From Haloplanus ruber (lineage in GTDB: Archaea; Halobacteriota; Halobacteria; Halobacteriales; Haloferacaceae): a stretch of DNA of 64,000 nt. Positions 35,083 through 42,627 of this stretch are shown here, piece after piece; position 1 is the first letter of the stretch; each line of letters starts with the position of its first letter. The stretch spans positions 1,116,001-1,180,000 of the forward strand of contig NZ_JANHDK010000001.1 in assembly GCF_024494725.1 (NCBI RefSeq). The letters are read 5' to 3'. The position numbers and the translations under genes are program-made. The notes below the pieces were generated by a model. That model was not told the DNA's origin. It did no database searches and saw only the letters and a list, made by a program, of their open reading frames with translations.

Positions 35083-35523
35083 GTGACACTCCCCATCGAC
35101 CCCTCGGTTCTCGACGCGGCGGACATCGGCGAAAAACGGGCGACCCTGGAGATGGACCACGAGGCGGCCATCGAACACGTCCGGGAGACGTTCGCGGCGG
35201 CAGGGTTCGGCGTCCCCGTCGAGTTCTCGCCGTCCGACCTCCTCAACGAGAAGGTGGACGCGGACCGGGACCCCTACTACGTACTCGGGGCGTGCAACCC
35301 CACGATGGCCGACCGCGTCCTCGACGCCAGCGACGGCCGGATGGGCGCGCTGTTCCCGTGTAATGTCGTCGTCTGGGAGACGGAGCCGGGCGTTCAGGTC
35401 GTCTATCACGTGAGCATCATGCGAATCGGCCGGCTGGTCGGCCTCGCGCCCGACGACGACGAAATGGCGAACGTCGTCGCCGAGACGGGCGAAATGGTCG
35501 ACGCCGCGTTCGCCGCGCTGTAG
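35083..35523 (+). CDS. DUF302 domain-containing protein
   Basis: The product is 146 residues from a GTG start. The DUF302 fold is visible in the pattern AAIEHVRETFAAAGFGVPVE, YYVLGACNPTMADRVLDA, LFPCNVVVWETEPGVQVVYH, with conserved Cys before the central strand (GACNP) and PCN. DUF302 proteins are thought to bind small ligands or metals; here the function is unknown. It stands alone, and the promoter is at 35053. Confidence 0.86.
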   Translation: MTLPIDPSVLDAADIGEKRATLEMDHEAAIEHVRETFAAAGFGVPVEFSPSDLLNEKVDADRDPYYVLGACNPTMADRVLDASDGRMGALFPCNVVVWETEPGVQVVYHVSIMRIGRLVGLAPDDDEMANVVAETGEMVDAAFAAL

Positions 35524-35595
35524 GATCGTTGCCGCCGCCGTGAACCCGCGGCTGTCACGGCGTCCAGCGAAGCGATGTGGCGGTGGGACGCGGGA

Positions 35596-36846
35596 TCAAA
35601 ATTGGTCCAGCGTGGTTTGGAGACCCGCGACCATCGTCGACTTGCGCCGGAGGTCGGCGAGCGACGCAGGGAGGTAGTCAGCGACACCCCGCACCGCGTC
35701 GGCGAGGGTCTCGGCAGTGGCGTGTTCGCCATCGAAGGCGTGGCGGACGCCTTCGCGGACCTGCCAGACGCCGGCCGGTCCCCAGTAGTCGTCGGAGACG
35801 TGCCGCAGGACGAGACACTTCGCCTGCCGGCCCCGGTCGTCGAGGTGTTCCAGCGCCGCCAACCGCGCCGCGTGGTACGCCCCGGCCGTCTCCTCGACGT
35901 AACCGGTGCGCCCCTCGTAGCCCTCGCGGTCGGCCGCAAGCCACATGCCAGCCTCGGGGTCTGGATTCCAGACGCTCCCCGGCGCCTTCAGTTCGACGAG
36001 TTCGTACTCCCACTGGCCGGGCGCGAGGATCACCCAGTAGGCGTTGCCGAGAAACTCGTTGCGGTGGATCTCCACCCCGTTCACGCTCGGCGCGTCGCGC
36101 AAGGACCCGCGCAAGAACCCTCCGACGGTGTCGTCGACGGCGGTGATCGACCACCGCGTCGGGACGAGTCGGCGGTGCTCCGCCCGTCCCAAGGCCCCCG
36201 CCGAGAGGATGGTGTTCACCTCGTAAACGTCGAACCCGCGGCGATAGAGGTAGTTGATCGCCCCCTCGGCGCGCCAGTCGTCGTCCTCCAGGGTCTTCTC
36301 GACAGCCCGGGGAACGTGAGGATTCTCGCCGAGGCTGGCCGACCGGGCGGGGGCGCTGGGACCGGTCGGGGCCGAGGCGCCGTCGGCGTCGAAGTCGACG
36401 GTCGGGTCGGCGTCGAGACCGATTTCGACGTCGACCGGACGGTCGGCGATGGCTACCTCCCGGCCGACGCCGACGAAGCCCTCCCAAGTATCCGCGGCGT
36501 CGACCGACGCCGAGCGGCGGGAGTTGAGCAGGCTGGTCCGCCGGCGGAACACCTCCGTCAGGTCGACGCCCTCGTCGTACCACGCGCCGCTGGTGACGAA
36601 GCGTCCGGCGTCGCCCTCGTTCCCGACCGGCGAGAGGATGCCGGTCGACACCCGCGGGTAGTTCGACCGGCCGACGAAGATGGAAGGGGAGACGCTACCG
36701 ACGACTGCGTCGCCAGAGACGGTGCGTTCGATCCGGTCGGTGACGCGTTCGACGTGATCGAGGATCTCGTAGGATTTCTCCGCGGCGAGGCGTCGTCGCT
36801 CGGCGCGTTCGTTCGCCTCGATGTCGACGAAGTCGTCGAGGCGCAT
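35596..36846 (-). CDS. nreA: DNA repair protein NreA
   Basis: The product is 416 residues. It has the Nre features: a long N-terminal region with SPSIFVGRSNYPRVSTGILSP (family core), AINYLYRRGFDVYEVNTILS and EYELVELKAPGSVWNP, and it ends in QTTLDQF, a PCNA-interacting (PIP-like) motif at residues 410-416. NreA is a widely conserved archaeal repair factor needed after mitomycin C damage in Haloferax, acting with PCNA. No N-terminal zinc finger is seen in this copy. Confidence 0.92.
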   Translation of the reverse strand: MRLDDFVDIEANERAERRRLAAEKSYEILDHVERVTDRIERTVSGDAVVGSVSPSIFVGRSNYPRVSTGILSPVGNEGDAGRFVTSGAWYDEGVDLTEVFRRRTSLLNSRRSASVDAADTWEGFVGVGREVAIADRPVDVEIGLDADPTVDFDADGASAPTGPSAPARSASLGENPHVPRAVEKTLEDDDWRAEGAINYLYRRGFDVYEVNTILSAGALGRAEHRRLVPTRWSITAVDDTVGGFLRGSLRDAPSVNGVEIHRNEFLGNAYWVILAPGQWEYELVELKAPGSVWNPDPEAGMWLAADREGYEGRTGYVEETAGAYHAARLAALEHLDDRGRQAKCLVLRHVSDDYWGPAGVWQVREGVRHAFDGEHATAETLADAVRGVADYLPASLADLRRKSTMVAGLQTTLDQF

Positions 36847-36922
36847 GGAGGCGGTAGCAGTGGCGAGGGTTTGATACTGTCGCTGTCGGTCGTCCGCGGG
36901 CGGGGCATCCCGGCGGGAGGTC

Positions 36923-37891
36923 CTAACTGTGGATGCCCATCGCTTCGATCTGCTCTTGGTAGCGGTTGCGGATGGTGACCTCGGTCACCTGGGCGACGTC
37001 GGCCACCTCGCGCTGGGTCTTTTTCTCGTTACAGAGCAGCGAGGCGGCGTAGATAGCCGCCGCGGCGTAGCCGGTCGGAGACTTGCCCGAGAGCAGTCCC
37101 TTCTCGGCGGTCGTCTCGATGATCTCGTTGGCCTTCGACTGGACCTCCTCGCTGAGTTCGAGTTCCGAACAGAATCGTGGGACGTACTTCTTTGGGTCGA
37201 CGGGTTTCATCTCGAGGCCGAGTTCCTGAGAGATGTAGCGGTAGGTCCGACCGATCTCCTTGCGTTCGACTCGTGACACCTCGGAGATTTCTTCCAGCGA
37301 CCGGGGGATGCCCTCCTTGCGACAGGCGGCATAGAGGGCGGCGGTGGCGACACCTTCGATCGAGCGCCCGCGAATGAGGTCCTCGTTGAGCGCACGGCGA
37401 TAGATGACCGAGGCGACCTCCCGTACCGACCGCGGGACGCCCAGCGCCGAGGCCATCCGGTCGATTTCGCTCAGCGCGAACTGGAGGTTTCGCTCGCCCG
37501 CGTCCTTCGTCCGGATGCGCTCTTGCCACTTTCGCAGTCGGTGCATCTGTGAGCGCTTCCGAGAGGAGATAGAACGCCCGTAGGCGTCCTTATCCTTCCA
37601 GTCGATGGTCGTCGTCAGCCCCTTGTCGTGCATCGTCTGGGTGGTTGGGGCGCCCACCCGCGATTTCTCCTGGCGTTCCTGGTGGTTGAAGGCCCGCCAC
37701 TCCGGCCCGGGATCGATCTGCTCTTCCTCGATGATGAGGCCGGTCTCCTCGTGGATCAGTTCGCCATCCGCCGTCCTGACGAGATCCTCGGGATCGAGAT
37801 CGTCGAGATCGACATCCGTGTCGTCGGTTTCTTCCTCCTCCTCGCCCTGCCATCGCGTTCTGTCTTCCCGCTGGCGGGTGGGCCGTGTCAT
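36923..37891 (-). CDS. Transcription initiation factor B (TFB) without zinc-ribbon cysteines
   Basis: The product is 322 residues. The core is normal: GPEWRAF and SRVGAPTT in the B-reader/linker, then two cyclin-like repeats (about residues 125-210 and 220-315) ending [15 protein letters not shown]. The region that should be the zinc ribbon reads [20 protein letters not shown], where the usual CPEC and CEDC pairs are missing (the latter aligns with HEET). It should still contact TBP and DNA, but recruitment of RNA polymerase by the ribbon may differ. Haloarchaea carry several TFBs. A TATA-like TTAAGTAA near 37918-37925 stands about 27 nt before the ATG. Confidence 0.9.
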   Translation of the reverse strand: MTRPTRQREDRTRWQGEEEEETDDTDVDLDDLDPEDLVRTADGELIHEETGLIIEEEQIDPGPEWRAFNHQERQEKSRVGAPTTQTMHDKGLTTTIDWKDKDAYGRSISSRKRSQMHRLRKWQERIRTKDAGERNLQFALSEIDRMASALGVPRSVREVASVIYRRALNEDLIRGRSIEGVATAALYAACRKEGIPRSLEEISEVSRVERKEIGRTYRYISQELGLEMKPVDPKKYVPRFCSELELSEEVQSKANEIIETTAEKGLLSGKSPTGYAAAAIYAASLLCNEKKTQREVADVAQVTEVTIRNRYQEQIEAMGIHS

Positions 37892-37916
37892 CGCGTTTTT
37901 ATACTCGTAGCTGGCG

Positions 37917-37926
37917 GTTACTTAAT
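37917..37926 (-). promoter_or_regulatory. TATA region of the TFB gene
   Basis: The minus strand reads GAATTAAGTA around here, 26-35 nt before the ATG at 37891. A second AT-rich stretch TATAAAAA at 37897-37904 is too near the start codon to be the promoter of this ATG but may mark an additional signal. Confidence 0.45.
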
Positions 37927-38042
37927 TCCTTGGCTGCCACCGACGCCGCCCTTCGAAGCGTTCGGGGCCGATGTCAGACTCCGGGGCGCCGGGCCGGTGA
38001 CGGGCGAAGGACTTATCCGGTGAACCTAACACCTATTCGTTG

Positions 38043-38330
38043 ATGTGTCGGGAGATGCGGCGGGAACCCGCCTGGGTATCAGCCATCAGGCTCGCGCTTC
38101 TCGAGGGCTGTGTCGACGTTGACAGCGTCATCGAGGAGGCGAACCTGATCCCCGGGCGGGAGCGGACGGTCCGCGACGTGCTCTCGACGATGGCCGAGCG
38201 TGACCTCCTCGAACCCGTCGGCGACGACGCATACGTCCCCGGCCCGGTGTTGCTCGACTCCGACCGCTTCGACCTGGACTTCGACCGGGCTTCCGACGGC
38301 GGCGCCCACCGCTGGAAGTCGACCGGATGA
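38043..38330 (+). CDS. Small winged-helix-like protein
   Basis: The product is 95 residues. A helix-turn-helix is likely in residues 10-50 (AIRLALLEGCVDVDSVIEEA, then RTVRDVLSTMAERDLLEPV), followed by a wing GDDAYVPGPVLLDSD. It looks like a small haloarchaeal transcriptional regulator. An internal ATG at 38055 (MRREPAW) could be the true start. It stands between the TFB gene and the AbrB gene, 2 kb from the CO dehydrogenase locus, so a regulatory link is possible but not shown. Confidence 0.7.
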   Translation: MCREMRREPAWVSAIRLALLEGCVDVDSVIEEANLIPGRERTVRDVLSTMAERDLLEPVGDDAYVPGPVLLDSDRFDLDFDRASDGGAHRWKSTG

Positions 38331-38385
38331 CCGGCAGGGTGGTATAGCATAAACTATGTATGCGCTACGCCCGTGGCTGTGACCG

Positions 38386-38535
38386 ATGGGCAAGCTCAGC
38401 GATACGAAGATTTCGGAGAAGAACCTCACCACCGTCCCGAAACCGGTACGAACCTTTCTCGACATCGGCGCCGGCGACCGGGTCGAGTGGCACGTCGAGG
38501 AGGGCCGGATCGTCGTCGAGCCTCAGGACGACTAG
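38386..38535 (+). CDS. AbrB/SpoVT-type small DNA-binding protein
   Basis: The product is a 49-residue protein: MGKLSDTKISEKNLTTVPKP begins the swapped-hairpin fold, followed by VRTFLDIGAGDRVEWHVEEG, the characteristic G-DxVxW end of AbrB/MazE domains. Such proteins are dimeric DNA-binding regulators or antitoxins; no toxin gene (PIN or similar) is adjacent, which favours a regulator. Its stop (TAG at 38533-38535) overlaps the convergent mocA stop by 4 nt. AT-rich sequence near 38343-38360 may be its promoter. Confidence 0.85.
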   Translation: MGKLSDTKISEKNLTTVPKPVRTFLDIGAGDRVEWHVEEGRIVVEPQDD

Positions 38536-39137
38536 AGGTCGTCGGGTTCGTCGACGTCGCGCCGGACGCCGGGGTCACCAGTCTCGACGAGTTGCCCGTG
38601 TTCGAGGAGGAGTTCCCGCCCCCCGACGTCGCCGGTCACGTCGGCGAGAGCGTCGAAAAAGCGGTCGGCGAAGAGTACCGGATTCCCTCGTGTGCCGTCG
38701 TGTGCGGCCGCGAGCGCGTCGCCAACCCCGGCAGCGTGGGCGTCGACGAGTCGTTCGACGCTGGCCGGCGTGACGAACGGCATGTCGCCGAGAGCGACGA
38801 CGACCGCCGAGGCACGATCACGGACCGCGTCGACGCCGACCCGGACCGAAGACGCTTGGCCGCTCGCGTAATCCTCGTTGTAGGCGAGTTCCACGTCGAG
38901 GTCGGCGAGTGCGGCACGGACTCGGCCGGCCTCGTGGCCGACGACGACGGCGACCGGGTCGACCGGCGCATCGAGGAGCGTCCGCGCGGCGTGACGAACG
39001 AGCGGATCGCCGTCGTGGGTCGCGAGCAGTTTGTTGCGGTCACCGTACCGGTCGCTAGTGCCGGCGGCGAGGAGGACACCGGCGACCGACGACGAGTCCG
39101 TGGCGTCGAACGGCGGGGTGACGACCGGGAGACTCAT
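38532..39137 (-). CDS. mocA: MocA-like molybdenum cofactor cytidylyltransferase
   Basis: The product is 201 residues. The nucleotidyltransferase loop is VAGVLLAAGTSDRYGDRNKL; the metal and base sites are GDPLVRHAART, VVVALGDMPFVTP and GTRGNPVLF, as in the MobA/MocA family. Family members attach GMP or CMP to molybdopterin. CO dehydrogenase and related enzymes use molybdopterin cytosine dinucleotide, and this gene lies next to moeA and the cox locus, so CMP transfer (MocA) is the likely role, inferred from context. Its start overlaps the moeA stop by 4 nt. Confidence 0.8.
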   Translation of the reverse strand: MSLPVVTPPFDATDSSSVAGVLLAAGTSDRYGDRNKLLATHDGDPLVRHAARTLLDAPVDPVAVVVGHEAGRVRAALADLDVELAYNEDYASGQASSVRVGVDAVRDRASAVVVALGDMPFVTPASVERLVDAHAAGVGDALAAAHDGTRGNPVLFADRFFDALADVTGDVGGRELLLEHGQLVETGDPGVRRDVDEPDDL

Positions 39138-40354
39138 CGCTCGACGACCGGGTAGGGGACCACCTCGACTGCGTCACCACGGTCGACCGCCGACTCGGTG
39201 AGGACGAAGCCGTCGGCCCGTGTCGCACGCGTGCTCGACGAGAGGACACTGGGATCGAAGGTGTCCTCGTACACCGACAGCGGGGAGTCGGCGTGACCGA
39301 GGGGGGTGGCCGTCCCGTCGTCGAGGGTGACGGGGACCGCGTAGGTGAAGCCGGGGGCGCCGATGCCGACGGCGCGAGCCAGTCGTGCCGTAACGGTCGG
39401 AAGTGCGGTGTCGCCGGTGAAAAACGGGCGGGCGACGAGGCTCGTGACGGCGTGGGCACCGACGGGTTTGCCGGGGATAGCGAAGGCAACGGCGTCGTGA
39501 TCGGGGAGTTCGGCGACGGCGATGGGCTTTCCCGGGCGCAGGCGCACGCGGTGGAAGTGAATCTGGCCGAGGCTGTCGAGTGCCCGTACCACGAAGTCCT
39601 TGTCGCCGACGCTGGTCCCGCCGGTGGTCATCACCACGTCGTGGTCACGTGCGAGCGCCGCGATGCGCGACTCGACGCGGTCGTAGTCGTCGGAGACGGT
39701 CCCCTCGTAGGTAGCCTCGTGACCCCACGACCGGACCAGGCCGGCGAGCATCGCGGAGTCGAGGTCACGCTGGCTCCCCTCGTGAATCTCGGTGCCAGTC
39801 GCCAGCAGCCCCACCGAGAAGCGGTCGCGGACGGCCACCGATTCGACGCCGAGGTCGGCGAGTAGAATGGCGTCCTTGGGACCGAGACGTTCTCCGGCCG
39901 CGAACAGTCGTTCGCCCTCGGCGACGTTGCTCCCGCGCTCGTAGACGTAGGTCCCGGGGTCGAGGTCGGTCCCGTCGAGTCGGCCGTCCGTGACCCGTGC
40001 CTCCTCGCGTTTCAACACCGCGTTGGCCCCTGCTGGGAGCGGGGCACCCGTGGCGATGCGGGTCGCCTCGCCGGCGTCGATGGCGCCAGGGTCGTCCTCC
40101 GGAAAGACCTCGGTGTCGACGACGTCGAACGGGTAGGAATCGGTCGCATCGAAGGCAAACCCGTCCATGGTGGCGTGACTGTGTGCGGGGACATCGACCG
40201 GAGCATCGATTGGCTCGGCGACGGTGCGGCCGGCGATGCGGTCGAGCGGAACCGTCTCGATCCCCAGACGTGACAGCCACGCTTCGCGGAGGGCACTGAC
40301 CCGTTCGGCAGCCTCGTCACAGTCGATCAGATCGTCGTGGGTGTGGTCCGACAT
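39134..40354 (-). CDS. moeA: Molybdopterin molybdotransferase MoeA
   Basis: The product is 406 residues. It inserts molybdate into adenylylated molybdopterin. Motifs include VPAHSHATMDGFAF (substrate loop), ATRIATGAPLPAGANAVLK, FSVGLLATGTEIHEG, VMTTGGTSVGDKDFV and IPGKPVGAHA. The arrangement moeA-mocA, transcribed away from the CO dehydrogenase operon, points to a dedicated cofactor supply for it, though moeA may also serve other molybdoenzymes. The promoter is in the 145-nt region shared with coxG. Confidence 0.93.
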   Translation of the reverse strand: MSDHTHDDLIDCDEAAERVSALREAWLSRLGIETVPLDRIAGRTVAEPIDAPVDVPAHSHATMDGFAFDATDSYPFDVVDTEVFPEDDPGAIDAGEATRIATGAPLPAGANAVLKREEARVTDGRLDGTDLDPGTYVYERGSNVAEGERLFAAGERLGPKDAILLADLGVESVAVRDRFSVGLLATGTEIHEGSQRDLDSAMLAGLVRSWGHEATYEGTVSDDYDRVESRIAALARDHDVVMTTGGTSVGDKDFVVRALDSLGQIHFHRVRLRPGKPIAVAELPDHDAVAFAIPGKPVGAHAVTSLVARPFFTGDTALPTVTARLARAVGIGAPGFTYAVPVTLDDGTATPLGHADSPLSVYEDTFDPSVLSSSTRATRADGFVLTESAVDRGDAVEVVPYPVVER

Positions 40355-40368
40355 AGTGTTGACTTAGG

Positions 40369-40380
40369 GTACGAAAGTAC
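40369..40380 (+). promoter_or_regulatory. Short inverted repeat near moeA start
   Basis: GTAC GAAA GTAC (4+4+4) lies 15-26 nt before the moeA ATG. It overlaps the place where a core promoter element of moeA could be and is a possible operator; the short arms make it uncertain. Confidence 0.35.
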
Positions 40381-40408
40381 GTCACTAACTTTTATTACTA
40401 TGATTCCT

Positions 40409-40435
40409 CATACTACGATCCGTGCTAATAGTATG
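40409..40435 (+). promoter_or_regulatory. Inverted repeat in the moeA-cox control region
   Basis: CATACTA at 40409-40415 and TAGTATG at 40429-40435 form a perfect 7-nt inverted repeat with a 13-nt spacer. It lies just upstream of the cox TATA box and upstream of moeA on the other side, so one regulator could control both. A related TACTATGA at 40396-40403 stands near by. Confidence 0.5.
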
Positions 40436-40449
40436 CACATAGTGGAGGG

Positions 40450-40457
40450 TTATAAAA
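40450..40457 (+). promoter_or_regulatory. TATA box of the cox operon
   Basis: TTATAAAA within GGTTATAAAAGATG is the clearest core promoter element of the region. Transcription should begin near 40478, giving a short leader of about 20 nt to the coxG ATG at 40500. The leader contains GGAGG at 40486-40490, a Shine-Dalgarno-like sequence 9 nt before the ATG. Confidence 0.7.
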
Positions 40458-40499
40458 GATGATGGTGTTCAATGTACGACGACGCGGAGGGATCGGCCG

Positions 40500-41096
40500 A
40501 TGAACTTCGAAGGCGAATTCGAGCTGGAAAGTGTACCACCGGAGACGGCGTGGAGTGTTCTCTCGGACCCGATGGCGGTTCGCGACGCACTGAAGGGGTG
40601 CCGGTATATCGCCCCGATGGACGACGACTTCAATTTCGACGAGTACGAGGCCGAGGAGGACGTCGAGATGCTCCCGGAGGCCGACCCGGACGAGGTGGCA
40701 GACCGGGCGTTCGTCGCCGGCCAGAAGTACGCGGCGCTGATGCAGGTGGGCGTCGGAAGCGTGAAACCACAGTTCGAGACGACGGTCACCATCACGGATC
40801 GTGACGACGAGACCTTCGAGATGCTAGCGAGCGGTGGCGGCGATGCGAGCGGGAGCAGTTTCAGCATGAACTCGGGGATGCGTATCCACGAGTTGGATGA
40901 CGGCGAGGGGTCGCGGATCGAGTGGTGGACCGAAGCCGACATCTCGGGCCGCATCGCACAGCTCGGGTCCCGGGTCATCAAGCCCGTCTCCAATAAGATC
41001 GTGAACAACTTCTTCAACAACATCGAGCAGCAGATGACCGACGTCGACGAGGAGGCCGACAGCGGCGTCACCGACAGGCTGCGCAACATGCTATGA
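40500..41096 (+). CDS. coxG: CoxG-like SRPBCC protein of the CO dehydrogenase operon
   Basis: The product is 198 residues and begins MNFEGEFELESVPPETAWSV. It belongs to the SRPBCC/START-fold CoxG family, which in bacteria links CO dehydrogenase to the membrane or the quinone pool. A strongly acidic insertion sits at about residues 41-72 (MDDDFNFDEYEAEEDVEMLP and onward), compared with a usual CoxG length of ~150-200. The C-terminal helix SNKIVNNFFNNIEQQM is amphipathic. First gene of the operon, overlapping coxM by ATGA. Confidence 0.85.
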   Translation: MNFEGEFELESVPPETAWSVLSDPMAVRDALKGCRYIAPMDDDFNFDEYEAEEDVEMLPEADPDEVADRAFVAGQKYAALMQVGVGSVKPQFETTVTITDRDDETFEMLASGGGDASGSSFSMNSGMRIHELDDGEGSRIEWWTEADISGRIAQLGSRVIKPVSNKIVNNFFNNIEQQMTDVDEEADSGVTDRLRNML

Positions 41097-41980
41097 AGGC
41101 CGCATCGTTCGAACACCACGAGCCGACGACGGTCGAGGAGGCGGTGAGCCTGCTGGAGAGTCTCGACGAGCCGACGATTCTCGCGGGCGGGCAGAGTCTC
41201 GTCCCGATGCTCCGGTTTCGGCTGGCACGGCCCGACACCGTCATCGACATCAACGGCATCGACTCGCTCGAATACCTCCACGAGGAGGACGGCTACCTGC
41301 GGATCGGCGCCCTGGCCCGTCACGCCGATGTCGAGGACACGGACGTCATCGCGGACCGCTACGGGAGTTTCGCCGACGCGGCACCGCTGATCGCGGACCC
41401 CCAGATACGGAATCAAGGCACCGTCGTGGGGTCGATGGCACAGGCCGATCCCAAGGGCGACTGGGGAAGCGTCCTCATCGCCCACGACGGCGAGGTGACC
41501 GCGCGGGGACCGGACGGCGAGCGGACCATCCCCGTAGACGAACTCTTCCTCCTGCCGTACGACACGTCGCTGATGGACGACGAACTCCTGACGGAGGCTC
41601 GCGTCCCGGCGCCGGTCGAGGGCGAGGGAAGCGCGTACCACAAGCTGAAACGCAAGACCGGCGACTACGCCATGGCCGGGGTAGCGGCTCGACTCGTCCT
41701 GGACGACGACGGCCGGATCGAGGACGCGGGCATCGGCATGACCGCCGTGGACATCACGAACGCCCGCGCGGCCGACGCGGAGGCCCACCTCGAGGGTGAG
41801 CGGCCAAGCGCCGACCTGTTCGAAGAGGCCGGCGAGTTGGCTGCCGAGGCGTCGAACCCCGAGTCGGACGAACACGGCGATGCCGGGTACAAAGAGCGGA
41901 TGGTCGACGTGCTGACGCAGCGAGCGCTCGGCGACGCCGCGGAGCGTGCCGGCGCGGTCAAGCGGAGGGTTCCACAGTGA
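41093..41980 (+). CDS. coxM: CO dehydrogenase medium (FAD) subunit
   Basis: The product is 295 residues. FAD binding is seen in the two flavoprotein motifs, [19 protein letters not shown] and [16 protein letters not shown]. The subunit carries electrons from the 2Fe-2S centres to a quinone or other acceptor. The C-terminal CODH_C domain (about residues 180-280) is present. It overlaps coxG by 4 nt (ATGA) and coxS by 4 nt (GTGA). Full length for the family. Confidence 0.93.
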   Translation: MKAASFEHHEPTTVEEAVSLLESLDEPTILAGGQSLVPMLRFRLARPDTVIDINGIDSLEYLHEEDGYLRIGALARHADVEDTDVIADRYGSFADAAPLIADPQIRNQGTVVGSMAQADPKGDWGSVLIAHDGEVTARGPDGERTIPVDELFLLPYDTSLMDDELLTEARVPAPVEGEGSAYHKLKRKTGDYAMAGVAARLVLDDDGRIEDAGIGMTAVDITNARAADAEAHLEGERPSADLFEEAGELAAEASNPESDEHGDAGYKERMVDVLTQRALGDAAERAGAVKRRVPQ

Positions 41981-42627
41981 CTGACAAACGCGAAATCACG
42001 CTGACGGTCAACGGTACCGAGCGGACGGTCGAGGCCGAGCCGCGCAAACTGCTCGTCCACGCCATCCGCGAGGACCTGGACCTGACTGGCACTCACATCG
42101 GCTGTGACACGGGTAACTGCGGCGCCTGTACCGTCCTCAAGGACGGCGAGCCGATCAAGTCCTGTCTGACCTTCGCGGTCCAGGCCGACGGAAGCGAGAT
42201 CATGACCGTCGAAGGGATGGAGGATCTGCCCGAGGCGAGCGGCGAACTGCACCCGCTGCAGGAAGGGTTCCGCGAAGAACACGGGCTGCAGTGTGGCTAC
42301 TGTACGCCGGGCATGATCATGTCGGGGAAGGCCCTGCTGGACGAGAACCCCGACCCCGAGGAGGGCGAGATCCGGGAGGCAATCAGCGGCAACCTCTGTC
42401 GGTGTACTGGTTACCAGAACATCGTCAAATCCATCGAGTACGCCGCCGACGAGTTGAACAAGGAGCCAGCGGCCGCGGACGGCGGCACTGTCACCGCCGA
42501 GCAGCGGTTTGCGGACGACGACTTCGACTGCGGCGTCGAGAACTGCTGTGGCGGCCCATCGACGGAGACGCCCCACGTCGAGGGTGCAGATCCGCAGTTC
42601 GACGACGTTGGAGGTGACGACACATGA
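41977..42627 (+). CDS. coxS: CO dehydrogenase small (2Fe-2S) subunit with Cys-rich tail
   Basis: The product is 216 residues from a GTG start. The N-terminal plant-type 2Fe-2S site has [12 protein letters not shown], and the second cluster domain has [12 protein letters not shown] and CRCTGY. The family is about 160 residues long; here a tail of about 50 residues is added, containing [10 protein letters not shown] with three cysteines. The tail is absent from the classical bacterial CoxS as I know it. The GTG overlaps coxM, and the stop overlaps coxL by ATGA. Confidence 0.92.
   Translation: MTDKREITLTVNGTERTVEAEPRKLLVHAIREDLDLTGTHIGCDTGNCGACTVLKDGEPIKSCLTFAVQADGSEIMTVEGMEDLPEASGELHPLQEGFREEHGLQCGYCTPGMIMSGKALLDENPDPEEGEIREAISGNLCRCTGYQNIVKSIEYAADELNKEPAAADGGTVTAEQRFADDDFDCGVENCCGGPSTETPHVEGADPQFDDVGGDDT

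Noticed and set aside
38386-38535. AbrB-type protein considered as an antitoxin
   Set aside because: The adjacent genes are mocA and a winged-helix gene; no PIN, RelE or similar toxin gene is next to it.
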